Part shown: one piece after another, positions 23,978 to 36,800 of the stretch
How the letters are laid out: each line of letters starts with the position of its first letter
Position numbering within the stretch: position 1 is the stretch's first letter
From: Auanema rhodensis
Lineage: Eukaryota; Nematoda; Chromadorea; Rhabditida; Rhabditidae
NCBI GenBank assembly: GCA_964057225.1
Contig: OZ059898.1
Span: 16,345,267 to 16,409,266 of the forward strand
Reading direction: 5' to 3'
DNA length: 64,000 nt
Notes under the pieces: generated by a model
Database searches by the model: none
What the model was told of the DNA's origin: nothing
What the model saw: the letters and a program-made list of their open reading frames with translations, nothing else
Position numbers and translations under genes: made by a program

Positions 23978-25865
23978 ATGGATTGTTATAATGCGACTAT
24001 CAGTTCTGGAGATTTTGCGTGGGTATGGATTGATACAATTGGAATTCTTCTAACTTTACCTGTAACTTCAATATTCTTAATCAAAGCTACATATCAAACG
24101 AAGAATCTACATAAGAACTATAGGCTTATTATTATACAAATTTGTCTGTTATTCCTCACGAGGACTATATATCAAGCATTAACTAATATATATTTTCTTG
24201 TAAGTTTGTTTAAACAAACTAAATTTTTGAATTTGCATTATTGTCAGTATGGTTATCACATTAACATCAATTGCTATTGGATAGTATGGCCTTCTAGAGC
24301 ATTTTTCTTCATCATTTTAACAGCTATTCCCTTTCTAATCATGGAACGAGCATTTGCCACATATCTTTTCTCGAAATACGAGAAAAACAAATATTGCAAA
24401 TGTATAGCTTATGCCGTTATAATGCTTCAGGTACAAAATCCCACTTCATATCTTTTCGTTTTTCACGAATGTAATCATTCTAGATAATTTGCCCATGTTT
24501 TCTTTTCATTGATGACGTCGAATATGTTCAAAATTTAGCTTGTTCTAGTCACTATACTTTAATTATTTCACTTCTGGCTCTATGTCAATTTTCTTCTCTT
24601 CCCATATCGCTTTTTCTTCATAAGATTAACTCACGAATACGAGTAAGTTCAAATTTATTTTAAAAATGTAATGAACACACAAGCTATGTACTTCCACCAT
24701 GAAGATTATAAATGCTTCAATGCTCTCTATAAAACAGTAACAGGCTAGCTAGCTAGCAACTATTTGCGTAACTATGAAAGTTTTTAAATTAAATAATATA
24801 TTTTCGTAAACTTTGTGAATTTCTCTTAATTATTCATACTTGAAACAATAGTGTTAGCCTTGAATTACGTTTTGTGAACATGTTATATTGCTTTTCATTA
24901 CTATTAATAATCATATAATACGTCACGGATAAAAGCAGGTGGAAAAATAACGGCTGCTGTTCATAAAGTTACTTGAAGTATTTTATCTTCAATGTTTTGC
25001 ATTGAAAAATTTATTTAAAAAATGAAGAATTTTTGAATAAAATTAAATAACAATAAAGAAGGTAGAAGGAATTTCTAAATTATTTCTAATTAAATAATTA
25101 GTCAATTTTCCTATTATATTTATTATTAGCAATGTTAATATGAACGTCGATCAAAATACCCAACACGGCTAATTATCTAAAAAAAATTATTCAATCACTA
25201 TTTCATTTTCTTCATCTATTTACCACTTTTGAACAAAATGCTTATATCAGTTCATTTCATAATATATATTGAATTTTAAGAAAAGCTTAAAAAACGGAGA
25301 GAAAATCAGTGGACGATATCAATTGAGAGAAAATGCAAAAACGTGCCGCTCTCTGGCTGTTGCATCGATGGGTGCTTCTCTTTGGGTATTGCTTTATCTC
25401 TGTTATCACTTTCATGCCGCCATTTGCATAAAAGAGGTAAAGAATTGAAATATCTGCTTTCTAAATATTTCAAGAGAAAATTGACGAATTTTCTTATTTT
25501 TAGAGAATTGCTCCGCCTTGGGACACTCTTAATTTGCTTTCTCTCCAAGTGTTTATATTTATTATTGTTCTACCTCATGATCAAATCCGTAGAAAATGTT
25601 TGCAAAACACAATATTTCAGAATAGTGTTTTTTGTAATAAATTGCTTTGCAATTTTGCTAAGAACAGGTAAAATTTATTCTAGTAATACCGAAAAATAAC
25701 TTGCATAACATTTTCAGATATAGGGTTAATAATCAACAAGGTGTGAGTTCAACTTCTCAGAACAGCCATTTCGAAACTTTGAGTCGCCAATGGCAAACTA
25801 CAAGCGGAACTCAAGGAAGCAGCCAGCAATGGCAACCAGAAGCATCACCAGGAAGTGCCCCCTAG
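23978..25865 (+). CDS. Sre-type nematode chemoreceptor (seven TM)
   Basis: Five exons: 23978-24430, 24484-24642, 25281-25436, 25504-25667, 25718-25865. They sum to 1080 nt, or 359 residues plus stop. The start at 23978 (MDCYNATISS) puts a short, potentially glycosylated N-terminus before TM1. Exon 1 holds several hydrophobic segments and ends with MERAFATYLFSKYEKNKY at the TM3/loop boundary. This E-R-x-x-A-T...Y-E pattern is the hallmark of the Sra superfamily, best fitting Sre. Exon 3 has the loop GRYQLRENAKTC followed by another TM. Exon 4 gives the last TM (LNLLSLQVFIFIIVLPHDQIRRKC). The tail is Ser/Gln/Trp-rich and soluble. Sre proteins are G-protein-coupled chemosensory receptors in nematode neurons. 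The second intron (638 bp) is unusually long for this window. The gene converges on sul-1, 168 bp away. Confidence 0.88.
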
Positions 25866-26032
25866 ACTTTTAACCAAATATGTGACTTTTTTATTGTCAG
25901 TGTCATATAAAATTTCTTTATATATAACGATTGCCATGATTAGACACTATATTTACTTGAATTTCAATGAAAGACAGATGACCCGTACACTAGGTCCAAG
26001 AATAAAAAAATGCTGCTTTTGAAGCTATACAA

Positions 26033-29000
26033 TTACTTAATATATGATTTCCAATTTTTGCTAGAGTAAATTTCACATGACGACCCCTTGCAAGCTTTCA
26101 AAAGGGTCAATCTTTGATTCAATTCTTCTAATACAGGAGCTTCTAACGAAAATATAGCGTTATTTAACTAAAATATAATATATTGAAAAAATGAGTTATA
26201 TTATGCATTTTTACCTGATATGGATCCGTATTTAGATCATAATAACTGATAAAATCAGTGACAAACTCACAGTAAAGGAAATTATGAGTCTCATTAACTG
26301 TTCTAAGACACCAGTATGTATTACTAAAAAATTATTGATTCATTAGATGCTTGTATTCATGCATGTAAATTACTTATTTGAATTTTGACAAAAACAGAAG
26401 TTGCCATATGAATCAGGCCATAAAGGTGGAGTTCGCCAATGATCTGCCCCATGTGAAAAGCAATTCATCTGAGGAACAAGACAAGCTGCCCTCTCAGGAA
26501 AATTCAACAACCTAGAAATTTTTTTTCAAATTGGACAATAAAAAAAATAATACTGTTTTTTCCTTGATTCTTTCTTATTGATAAGCTTTTGAAGATATAT
26601 TTCTTCCTCAAGAGTCTCATTCGTGTTTCTCCTATGAAATAGTACAATTGCAACGTTTGAATTTTAATATAATTAATTTCAGACTTCACTCACCATGAAT
26701 TTGTTGTATTTTCAGAACATATACAAGCTCGTTTCCTGCGAATCTTAATGACGTCTTTACTGATATTGGAGTATTTGAAGATTGTACCTGAGTTTGCTTG
26801 TCAAACAACCCTTGCTTCCATTTCTCGTCATTTGCCAACGACAACCTGTATGTTTCTTCTAAGAATTGCTCAGTAACACTCTCATTGTAGAAGAAATCTA
26901 TAAATATCACAGTAAATTAATAATCAGCAGTAATAATTTGCCTCTCGTATGACGACGTTGCCTATTCCTACTGCAATCGCAATTCTTCCGATTTTCTCTA
27001 CATTTATAAGTTTTCCACTTATTATCAGCTGTTTTGTAGCATCTCCACAACTGAAATAAAACTAAATTTCATCGAAAAGTAGTAATCTCTTACCTGGCCG
27101 GGTTCACAATTCGCTTGCCACTGTGGTTTGGAACATTCAGATTTCAACCTTGCCTCTTTGCCAAATCTGGCCTTTTGATTCATAAAACGCTCACGTATTT
27201 TTTTCAACTTTGGCATTTTACTAGAACGAAATAATGAAATATTTTTTAAAAAAAATAATTGAATGCGGTTAGGACTTATTAACGGCAAATGTTAGAATAC
27301 ACATTACACAGGCTCACTCACATGCAGAAACTACCCCCACCCTCTTTCGATTAAAACTGTGTCCCTCCAAATCAGGTCTTGAGTTGATGTATCTCCTAAA
27401 CACGATGAAAATAAGCTTTCAGAAAGTTGTACAACCTTTGACAATTTTCAACAGATCAAGGATACTTCTACCATCAGTATATGATGGAATTTCAGCACCA
27501 GCAATATCTAGCATAGTGGGAAATAAGTCAATATTGGCTACAGGTGATGTAATTCTGAAACTCACAAATTATTGCCTGAAATAAAGAGTATGTAAAAACT
27601 AACGTCATATTCTTAGGAACTCCTGGGCCGCGCAAGAAGTAAGGAACTTTGATATCAAACTCATACGGCATATTTTTTCCTTTGATTAATCCAAATTGTC
27701 CGAGGTGGTAGCCATGATCAGATGTGTAGAAAACATAAGTATTAGATAATTGATTATGTTCTCTCAAAACTGAAAACAACTAAAAAAAAGCGATTCAAAT
27801 AAATGAATACAAAATTTTACTTTATAGACTCCTTCATCAACACTTTGTAAGGTCTGTAGCCTACGTCTATGGAGGATATCCGTAAAAGCAACATGGACTG
27901 GATCCATCTTCCCTGTGCGTTGGAGAATCCATTGCTTATCAGGGTTTGGAGCATAGTTCCAAGAAAGCGTCCTATTATGATAAGCTATACAACTATTTAT
28001 TACATTTAGTATACCTGTGCGAAGACTTATCCGTGAACATTTCTGAATATTGAGGGGCTGGGTCTTCAGGGCCATGGGGAGCCGGATACGATAAAACTAC
28101 GAGGAATGGCTGTGATGGATTTTTTTTTTTGTGATTACGTATAAACTCTAAGCTTTTATTGGTAACTAAATCAGTGAAGTAATCCTAAAAAAATGATAAA
28201 GCAAACATAGAAAAATGAATACTCCTACCTTTTCATAATCATTACCATATCGTAACTTCTCTCCATTATAATTGACTGTATAATTATAAAATTTACTATT
28301 TTTAACCAACCCTAACCAGTGATCCCATCCTGTAGGTATATACGATCTAAAAAATGTTTGAATTGGTGAATTTATAGATTTAGATATATCAATTTAGCAT
28401 GCCAATTTTTTTAAACTCAATACTATTTCAGTCAACAGAGGATAGCGGAGTTACGGGGTATAGCTAAGATTATTTCCATAAAGAGAAATCTCACCCATCG
28501 TATTCGTTAAGATATTTTCCGAAGTATGCAGTCTTGTAGCCCTCTCTTTGGAGGTGAACAGATAATGCATTTGGTTCGTATTTAAGTCTTAAATTCAGAA
28601 TATTGACTTTTAGGAGCAGATGTCAACTGACTTCCATTCCATTCCAGAGCAATTACAATTATTTGTATGCACATTATGATTATGTACATATATTCCCGTC
28701 AATATGGAAGTTCGGCTAGGACAACAAATAGGTGTGGTGACAAATCTGTAGATAAAGTAACTTCCCACAATTGCAAATCTATATACCCATTAGAAAAATA
28801 AGTTCCTTTTTCTTTCAGGAACTTCAAAGTTTTGGGCATCTCATCCATGGAACCTAATTCTATGTCCTGGTCATCTGTTATTATAAGTATAATGTTTCGT
28901 GTGCTGAATATACAAATGATGTATATAATTATTTAGAAACTCACTTGGCCGCTGCATTGGCACACAATCCAACAAACAGGATAAGAAAACATAGATGCAT
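26033..29000 (-). CDS. sul-1: Extracellular heparan 6-O-endosulfatase (SULF family)
   Basis: Eighteen exons, from the start at 29000 to the stop at 26033, totalling 2013 nt or 670 residues, close to C. elegans SUL-1. The start [18 protein letters not shown] is a signal peptide. The sulfatase core begins [15 protein letters not shown], where the DD pair binds calcium. The formylglycine site sits in [15 protein letters not shown]; the first residue of C-P-S-R is the catalytic Cys. Further family motifs are [21 protein letters not shown] and [13 protein letters not shown] basic hydrophilic stretch with Cys clusters follows, then the SULF C-terminal domain: [19 protein letters not shown] and LNTDPYQ. 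SULFs trim 6-O-sulfates from heparan sulfate outside the cell and tune Wnt, FGF and related signals. Exon 12 ends either at a weak GT donor (26954) or at a GC donor (26942); both keep phase. It shares a 223 bp promoter with METTL9. Confidence 0.95.
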
Positions 29001-29223
29001 AATTTGAACTTTTACCTAGCTTTTGGTCGAAACCATTTGACAATGCGAATGAAATAATTTGGATTATATGTGATGTTTTTACGTACATTGCGTCCGTTGT
29101 TTACACGGAGAATCTAGGTTTCACCTGGTCAGGCTCAGTAATACATTGAAGAACGTTTAATGATTTTGCTTAAAAAAACACTTTCAGATACAGGTTCACA
29201 GATTAGCTTATCATATTGTTAGC
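29001..29223. promoter_or_regulatory. Bidirectional promoter, sul-1 / METTL9
   Basis: 223 bp separate the two divergent start codons, so both 5' regions and any trans-splice acceptors must lie here. No other feature was seen. Confidence 0.5.
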
Positions 29224-30533
29224 ATGAGGTTGTATCGAGGTCAGAAAATTGCTCAGCTACTTTTAAATCGAGAGGAAGAAGGATTACGACATTTGATCGC
29301 TGACCGTGTCCATTGGTATGCCCCGAATGTAAATGAATTTTAGTTTTACTATTGTGCTAACTAAGTTTTCCAGGAAAGTCGACTCAGTGATGCTGTTTGG
29401 GAAGCATTTCATCTTTCATATCTGGATACAGATACCCAGAATTTTCTGGATGTTTCTACTGCTAGAAGTGAATCATATTGCTTGCAGGTTTATTCATTAT
29501 CGTTTGCTTTCAAGTAAAATGTTATTTGATTGAAGGCTGTTTATTCATTTCTAACATTACTTCTATCAACATTCTTGTCTAAAACATCAATTAATGGTGT
29601 ATTAAACAGAGGTTTGAATAACATTCTCATATTTCTTGTTGACATTTTTTTTCAGGAGGGATGTTTCTGTTTTCAGAAAACCAGTTATATGAGTTTTTGA
29701 ACTTAACTGAAGATTGGGACTCTAAGGGAAAAATGGCTGGTAGTTTTCAAGGAATCGATTTCTTAGGTATGTTTTTCAGCTTCTGGATTTGGGTGCTGGT
29801 GATGGTGGTATAACCCAGGTTTACTCTGGCTTATTTGAACACATTTACGCAACAGAGATGTCTAAGGTGTCTCATAATTTTTTCGAATTTTTCAGATTTT
29901 TTTTTCAGGCAATGCAGTTCCGTTTAATGTCTCGTGGCTTCCATATTGAGGATGTACACGATTGGCATAAAGAGAAAAGGAAATATGATTTGATTTCTGT
30001 ACTAAATCTTCTAGACAGGCATTATAATCCTGAAAATCTTCTTGAAAATTTACATAAGTTGGCTTTTCGAAGTAGTTGTCCAGTACTTATGGGAGTTGTT
30101 CTACCTTTGAAACAGTATGTTGAGTTTCATCCTTCTGTCAAGTCTAATAAGCCTGGTACTTTTTTTAAATATTGTTTTTGGCAAGCAAAATTTATTCCTA
30201 GACGTTTTTCTGAAACTTGATGGATATAAATTTGAAGATCATTTAATGTCGCTAGTAGAGAATGTCTTTCGCCCCGCTGGATTTGAATTAATGAAATGGA
30301 CTAAATTGCCATATTTGTGTGAAGGTGATTTTAATAAGGTGAGCACATTAGTTGAATTTTCAAAATTATTCTGAGTATATAAGATAAATATAAAAAATTT
30401 ATTTCCAAATAATTATTTGTTTTAGCCATATTATGTTCTATATGACGCTCTTTTTCTCTTACGGGCCGTTCCTAAACAGGATGCACAGGGAAATTTTTTA
30501 AGCGATGTAGACATAATACACGAAGAATTTTGA
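29224..30533 (+). CDS. METTL9/DREV protein-histidine N-methyltransferase
   Basis: Eight exons: 29224-29328, 29374-29487, 29536-29611, 29656-29735, 29780-29866, 29909-30155, 30202-30338, 30426-30533. They sum to 954 nt, or 317 residues plus stop, almost the length of human METTL9. The SAM-binding motif I is LLDLGAGDGGIT, followed by IYATEMSK, DLISVLNLLDR and LPYLCEGD, all aligning with METTL9. In mammals METTL9 makes 1-methylhistidine in His-x-His motifs. The intron after exon 4 appears to start with GC (ATG|GCTGGT): every GT donor nearby is in the wrong phase, while the GC donor gives a gapless alignment (EDWDSKGKM then LLDLG). The gene is divergent from sul-1 and convergent with the zinc-finger gene downstream. 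Confidence 0.93.
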
Positions 30534-30906
30534 ATTGATTTTTGTTTATATTGCTATTCATTTTAGTCTGATAGGTCTGTGCTCTGCCCGAACTTTTTTC
30601 TCATTTCGCATAACATAAGATTTCGAGACGGAGTCAAAATTCCAATCATTTTTGTCTTCTTTTGTTTTAGAAAATATTCTGAAAAATTATAATTTCATAA
30701 TCAGTGGTGTGTATTGTTACTGCATTGTTATCAAAATTGTTACTGGAACACGGCATATCATGTTTTATTTGAGAAGTGCTAATAAAATGTTTAAAAACAC
30801 AGCAGCTATAAGGCAAGTCACACATGATTTTTTCGAGGTAAAACAATTGGAGTGCTGTAAAACGTTTGATTGTTTTGAAAAATAAATATAAAAAATTTCA
30901 AACGAC

Positions 30907-32637
30907 TTACGGTTGCTTCAGACGAGATTGACCGGGTGTTTTAGGTGCCGACAAACTTCTCCTATAATTTTTAAATACAACCCTTTCTAACTGCTTGAGA
31001 AACCTATTCGGAGTTGGTGGGATTCCATTCCTTGTATATGAAGCTGACTGCGCGTTGGTCCTATTGGATGGTGGTACCTGTTTTGATCTTATCGATTCTC
31101 TGGTGTCTAATGAACTGAATAAAAAAATAATAGCTTTTTCCTTTTTTTTGCATATACCGTCTTCTTTCTTTAAGATCTTCTTTTTCACGAGTTGATGCTC
31201 TTGTGTCTGCTCTAGAGCGAGAGGATGATCTAGTCGGAGATCTACTCTGTCTTGTCTGAAAAGTCTGCTCTAGAATGTATGTAGTATGTGTACCTACATT
31301 GGAATGATTGATCAGAGATTTGTGTCCTGTTAAAGGCTTCATCCCGGTTGACGGAGGTTTTGGTGGCTTGTTTCTAATATGCTGATCTCTATAATTGTTT
31401 TATAAATACTACATTTCTTTATTTTTTAATTATTTAATTAGGACAATTGATAAATCTTCTAACTTGCAAAATGGAATATGGCGCTCTGCTGCTCTTTCAT
31501 TAAAATTCCTACCACAGTATTCACACTGCACATAATCTGAAAGGTTATCAGTTGTTTAAGGTATTAATAGAATCAACAGTTGCAAACATGTGTACATGCA
31601 TTCTAATACCAATCAGTTTTTTCCGATTATATTTTGATAGAGAAACGTAACGTTTCTATGGCTACGTAAAGAGATTCCAATTCAAGGATTCCCCTTTCTC
31701 GTCTTTCATATATCATTCAAACAAGATATGATCTTTTGGATGAGAATTGTTGCAAATATATAACCATAAAGTTAAAATCATATTTTTTTAAAAAAAGAAT
31801 AAAAATGTCTAAGGTAATTCAGAAAATACTAAATGATCTGACATTATTATAAATGTTATTAGTTTCACAAACAAGGATCATTACTACACTTGCAAGTTTC
31901 TTTTTTTCTTTGAAAATTTGATGATGTTTCTGATTCAACATTTGTACAATTATAAATCCTTGATACATGAGATATTTTTTCAGAAAAAAACAGCTGTAGT
32001 AAAATAAAAAACCTGAGAAAACCTTTCTAAGAAAGGATAAAGAATGTTTAAAAAATTAAAACATTCCATAATTGTCTCAATTATTGGCTGACATTAGAGA
32101 AAAACAGGATACTTACCACTTGGTACGGCAGTTTTGGGAGGAGGTGGAAGTGGAGCACCAGTTTTCAAAGCATAGTCTACTTTTTTTGATTGACTAACTG
32201 CATTGATAAAAGTTTCATGTCTTTCTCGCCAATGGGTTTGAGGACGAGGAAAAACACCTCCGTTCTAAATAAGTAAAAACATAATCCAACAGCGTTTGAA
32301 GTCAACGTACCATTTCTTTTTCCTGTTGTGCTTTTTTAACATCTGAGTAAGAAACGTCTGAGCCTTTGGCTCTTTGTTTTCCGCTGTCGAATGGTTTTCT
32401 GTTTAGTTTAGACAGTTTTTTGCAAACCGGCTGATGCTTTTCCTGTAATAATAATTTAATAAAATGAAACCATAGAAATAGGTTTTCATTAATCAAAATT
32501 TAGAAAGTTAGTCAATCTACCAGACATTTGGCTATTGAATCACAAAAAAAAGAAAAACCCACCAAACTCGAAGGAACAAATTTACGGCCACAAACTTTAC
32601 ATGGAAAAACATCTTCAGGTTTTTCATTCTCACTCAT
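30907..32637 (-). CDS. ZC2HC1-type C2HC zinc-finger protein
   Basis: Six exons: 32563-32637, 32311-32442, 32117-32264, 31464-31536, 31158-31388, 30907-31114. They sum to 867 nt, or 288 residues plus stop. The first C2HC finger is split by introns: CKVCGRKF then KHQPVC, followed by KRxxFDS-like text (NRKPFDSGKQRAKGSD). The second is CEYCGRNFNERAAERHIPFC. A proline stretch (LPPPPKT) between them matches vertebrate ZC2HC1A. The C-terminal half is rich in Arg, Ser and Thr and looks disordered. The family (FAM164) has no firmly established biochemical role, so only the fold is called. The start at 32637 is the only in-frame ATG before the first finger. Confidence 0.9.
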
Positions 32638-33815
32638 CACTATTACTGCAGAATTGTAGCTTAGTTAAGCTGTGGTGAAATAATCTTTTAAAATATATGT
32701 AGCAGATAATAGTAGAAATGCTTAAAATTAGCCCAAGTTGCTGCTTCCAAATGGATTGCGGGACAACAAATACGTTGCTCAACTGCCGGTTAGTCTCGTT
32801 GCTAGGTCCTTCAATCTATTCTCTATCCCACTCTACAATTTTCACTCAGTCTCGAACAAGTATGCTGTTGCCTAGTAACAATACTTATTTCCATTTTCGG
32901 CTTAGTATAGCGAAACTGTACTAAGTATAATATTTAGTAAAGGCGGAGCTACTAGGCTTTAAGCTGTTAACGAAAAATTAAGAAAAAGAATATAAGAAGT
33001 TGCTTCATAAGATTAATTTTAATTTGCCGGTGTGAAATGTAAATGAACAATTCCATATGTCTAACATAATTGTCTTATACTGGTTCACAGTTTATTCAGA
33101 AAAATGTATATAAATGAAAACTAGGAGTACAATATTAGATTACTGTAATATTATGCAGGTGACATCAAAGCTATGAAAGGATATTAGGTCAGATTTCTTG
33201 AAGATTTCAATAATCTTCGGCAAATAACTTTTGTCATTTCCGATATTCCATAATTGAAAATAAATACAAGCTTCAACTATACTGTGAAAATAAGTACAAA
33301 ACAAGAATGAGAAGTAGTACCGGTGACTTATTGAGTAATTTTTAAATCGCAAAAACAACACAAGAACTTCGATTATAACTTGATTAGGTAAAAACTCGTT
33401 ATGCTAACCACAAATGAATATCAACGTGAAGAAAAGAATACATGCATAGCTGTATAACTGAGAAACGAATGCTAGTTAATATATTAAAATAAATAATCAG
33501 ATTTTAAGTAATTTAAAGGGTGTTCCTTTCTTGGACCCTAAATTCCATTATGTTATGAAACTAATGCTTCATAACATTTTAGAACTAAGAGTGATGATAT
33601 GGAAATACTTGTCAACTTCAGAATTTCCCTTCATCACTTGAATTCATGTGAACTTGAATTCCTTCTGTAAGATCATAGACCTAACCATTTTATCAATTTT
33701 TCCTATTTTATTAAGTTTTATGTCATTGGTCTGTTATTTAGTTGATAACTTTATCAACTAGCATTCGTTCTTGCGTTATATGGAAGTAAAGTAAGTTAGT
33801 AAAAATAAATTCATA
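32638..33815. other. Intergenic region, ZC2HC1 5' side to ECT2 3' side
   Basis: About 1.2 kb containing the promoter of the zinc-finger gene and the 3' flank of ECT2. A short GC-richer stretch lies near 32735-32900. No gene was recognised. Confidence 0.5.
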
Positions 33816-36800
33816 TTAAAGGTTTGTTACACGAGCATTTTCCTTGTTTTCCTTATCAAAGGAAGGTTGTCTGATACTATCCCTTCGGAAGAGTGTAGAA
33901 GTGAGCCGATTTCTACAATATTTGATAATAAATATGTGATCAGTTTCTTAAAAATAATTACCTGATTCCTCTCCGAGGAGTGCCCATATCTGTGTCATAT
34001 TTCAAAACGCTGTTGCCTTGTGGAGATCCAGTAATTTCAGGAGAAAATTCACTGTTTTCATCTGCAGATATTAACCCTTTCGAAAGAATATTTAGAATAC
34101 CAACTTATATTGCGAAGATTAACTCTACTTGCTGTCATTTTACTCAACCTGTTAGCCACTGTTAGACCGGCGTTACTGATTGCTCTTCTGAACCCTGACG
34201 GCCGATTAATAGTACCATTATTGATTGTAGCATTCAAAAATGTGTTGCTATAAATAAAATGTACACTTCCGCTTTCTTTATTCCAAACAAACCCAGCAGC
34301 AAATTTTCGAACAAACTTAGTGAGACACTCATGCAATTCGACATATGTTTCGGTCAATTGATCGACTCCAAGAGGAACACCGCGAATATCCCTATTTAAA
34401 TCCATAGCAAGCTGAAAAACAAAATTCTCCAATAGTGTTAATGAACATAGCAAACCTGAGCAGAAACATGAGCAAGTAATTTTTTCATAGGATCATTTTC
34501 CTTCGGTTGTAAAAGAAACACATCGTCACCTTTGGCTTCTCTGATATTAAAAGCATACAGAGGCGGATCTCCTACAAGTCAAAAGTATTTAACCTTAACT
34601 ATTAAGTAGTCCGCACCTAAAACACTGAACTCATCACATGGTCCATGAGAAGATTGATGATGAACTTCACGTATGAAACGAATATAGTTTGTTGGCACGG
34701 ATAACAGATATTTATATCTGAGAAATCATTTTGATTTATATTACAAACTGGAAACTTACGGTTTTGTCGGTTGCCTGAATAAAGTTGACAATGAAGTTTG
34801 TCTAGTCATGCGATGCAGTGTACTACTATTACTAGGAGTTGTTAGACCAACAGCAGATTCAACATTTCTAATTTTCACAACCTATTGAGTGTATATATGT
34901 GAGATGTGCTAATGCTACTTACTATTATAACATCATTGAACAACATTAAACGCACAAGTTTATTTTCAAGCTTCTGCCATTTTTCTGTCCCTCCTATTAT
35001 AATGCCATCTACCTCACACACAAAGGTTCTTCTGTTACACATGAGGTGAGACTATAAGATAAGATTATTACAAAAGCGTTTCTGTAAAACATACTGGCAA
35101 ATCTTCTACATCTGTAAACTTATGGTACAAAGCCATTTGTTCATCAGCAACAGCTCTCATTGTATTAGCTTTGCTGAAAGACTCAGTAGTGTAATGTGAA
35201 TTAATCTGTTAGTACCTCAAAACATTACCAACTACATGAATAGCCTCGTCGAGTCTTTTATGAAGTCGGTCAGTCTTCTCTGTTCTCTTTTGTAATTCTA
35301 TAAATTCAACATATCCAAAAAAGTATAGATTATTTAACCTTTAAGTAATAAAATAACTGAAGGCAATCTTTGAACAGGGCGTATCATAAGTTCTTTTAGT
35401 TGGTTTCTCTTGAAATCCGGACTGCATTCTTTAGCCTTAAATATAAAATTTATGACAATAAAAAAAAAACAATCACTTTGACAAAACAGTAAAAACGTTG
35501 ATTCTGTAAAGCTTTCTCTAAACCTGACTTGGCAATATCGTAATTATTCAAATACGGTACATAAGCTTGCTGTAACTGCGAGAACATATCAATCCAAATC
35601 TTGAAAAAAATGGTTAATGCGAACGATCACCAAATGCTCAAACCCGGGCAACATCATTATTAGGTTTCCAATTATCGAGCAAGGTTTTAATTCTATTACA
35701 TATTTCCTGGTGAACTTCTACAATAGGTCCTAATCTACCGAATATCAACTGAAAATAAATAGTTAACGAGGTAAGCACCTTTGTAAAACCTGGGAATCAG
35801 TTTTACTGAGTAGAGGTTGATCATCAACAGATCTTTCACTATCAATAACATCACGAAACTGTAAAGGCTATGTATAAGATACTCAATATAGCTTGATTCC
35901 GATAACCTTCAACATAACCAATAACGCATTCAGGTAACTCTGCTCTGTTTCCAGCATTTCGTGCACAACCTATGTTAGAAATAGATCCACATTATGCTTA
36001 TATTAGTCTTACCATTCTTCGTTTATCCACGGCTGGAGACTTAATACTTTCAACATTATCGGCAGACCCTACAGTGAGAATATAAAAAACGCTATAAGAT
36101 AGCTTCAAACCATTTAAAACCGAGTGAGTACTATGGTCAAAATCGAGCAAAGAAGTTCTGCTATCCGACGATTGAACACCAGGACGCATAGGACTTCCTA
36201 TGGACTTTCGCTGAAAATTATTAGATATTGATTAAGTCATGATATTATAATTACTACTTTGTCAGATTTACTCGATACAGTAACAACGTATGACTCTTCA
36301 CCAAGACAACGACCTGCGTGAACTGACATCCAAATCCACTAAACAGCTTGTATGTTATTTTAAATTAAAAAAAAGGTTTCACTTCGTCTGTTACGAGCCA
36401 CTGGCGAGTATACGGAACAATATTTTCCCAATCTGTTCTGTTGGTAGGATTGCAGACAACATGCGAGGCATCTGCCGTCGATGTGACAACATTGCCCTCT
36501 AGAGAAAGGTGGAGTAGAGGAATAGAAAATGAAATTTACTTACTATTCGAAACAACTTTTTCTTTCATATCTTCATATTGTTCAGGATTAAATCCCAGAA
36601 ATGCTATATTCAAACCTTCAAAAGTTCCTAATGCAAATTTGTTTAACTAAAAAACGGTGACCAATGCATTAGAGTAATAACAAAACTTACTGTCTTAGGG
36701 TCCATAGCTAAAAAATTTGGATTATCCCTATTAGCCCAACAATGGTGAACGTAATCAGGTAGCAAAACATGCGCATTAATATTAGCAGACAACTGAACAT

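Noticed and set aside
29767-29779. GTATGTTTTTCAG as a 13-nt intron in METTL9
   Set aside because: Far too short to splice; the GC-AG model explains the protein without it.
30652-30885. 77-codon open frame after METTL9
   Set aside because: Lies in the 3' flank of METTL9, has no family match and is likely untranslated.
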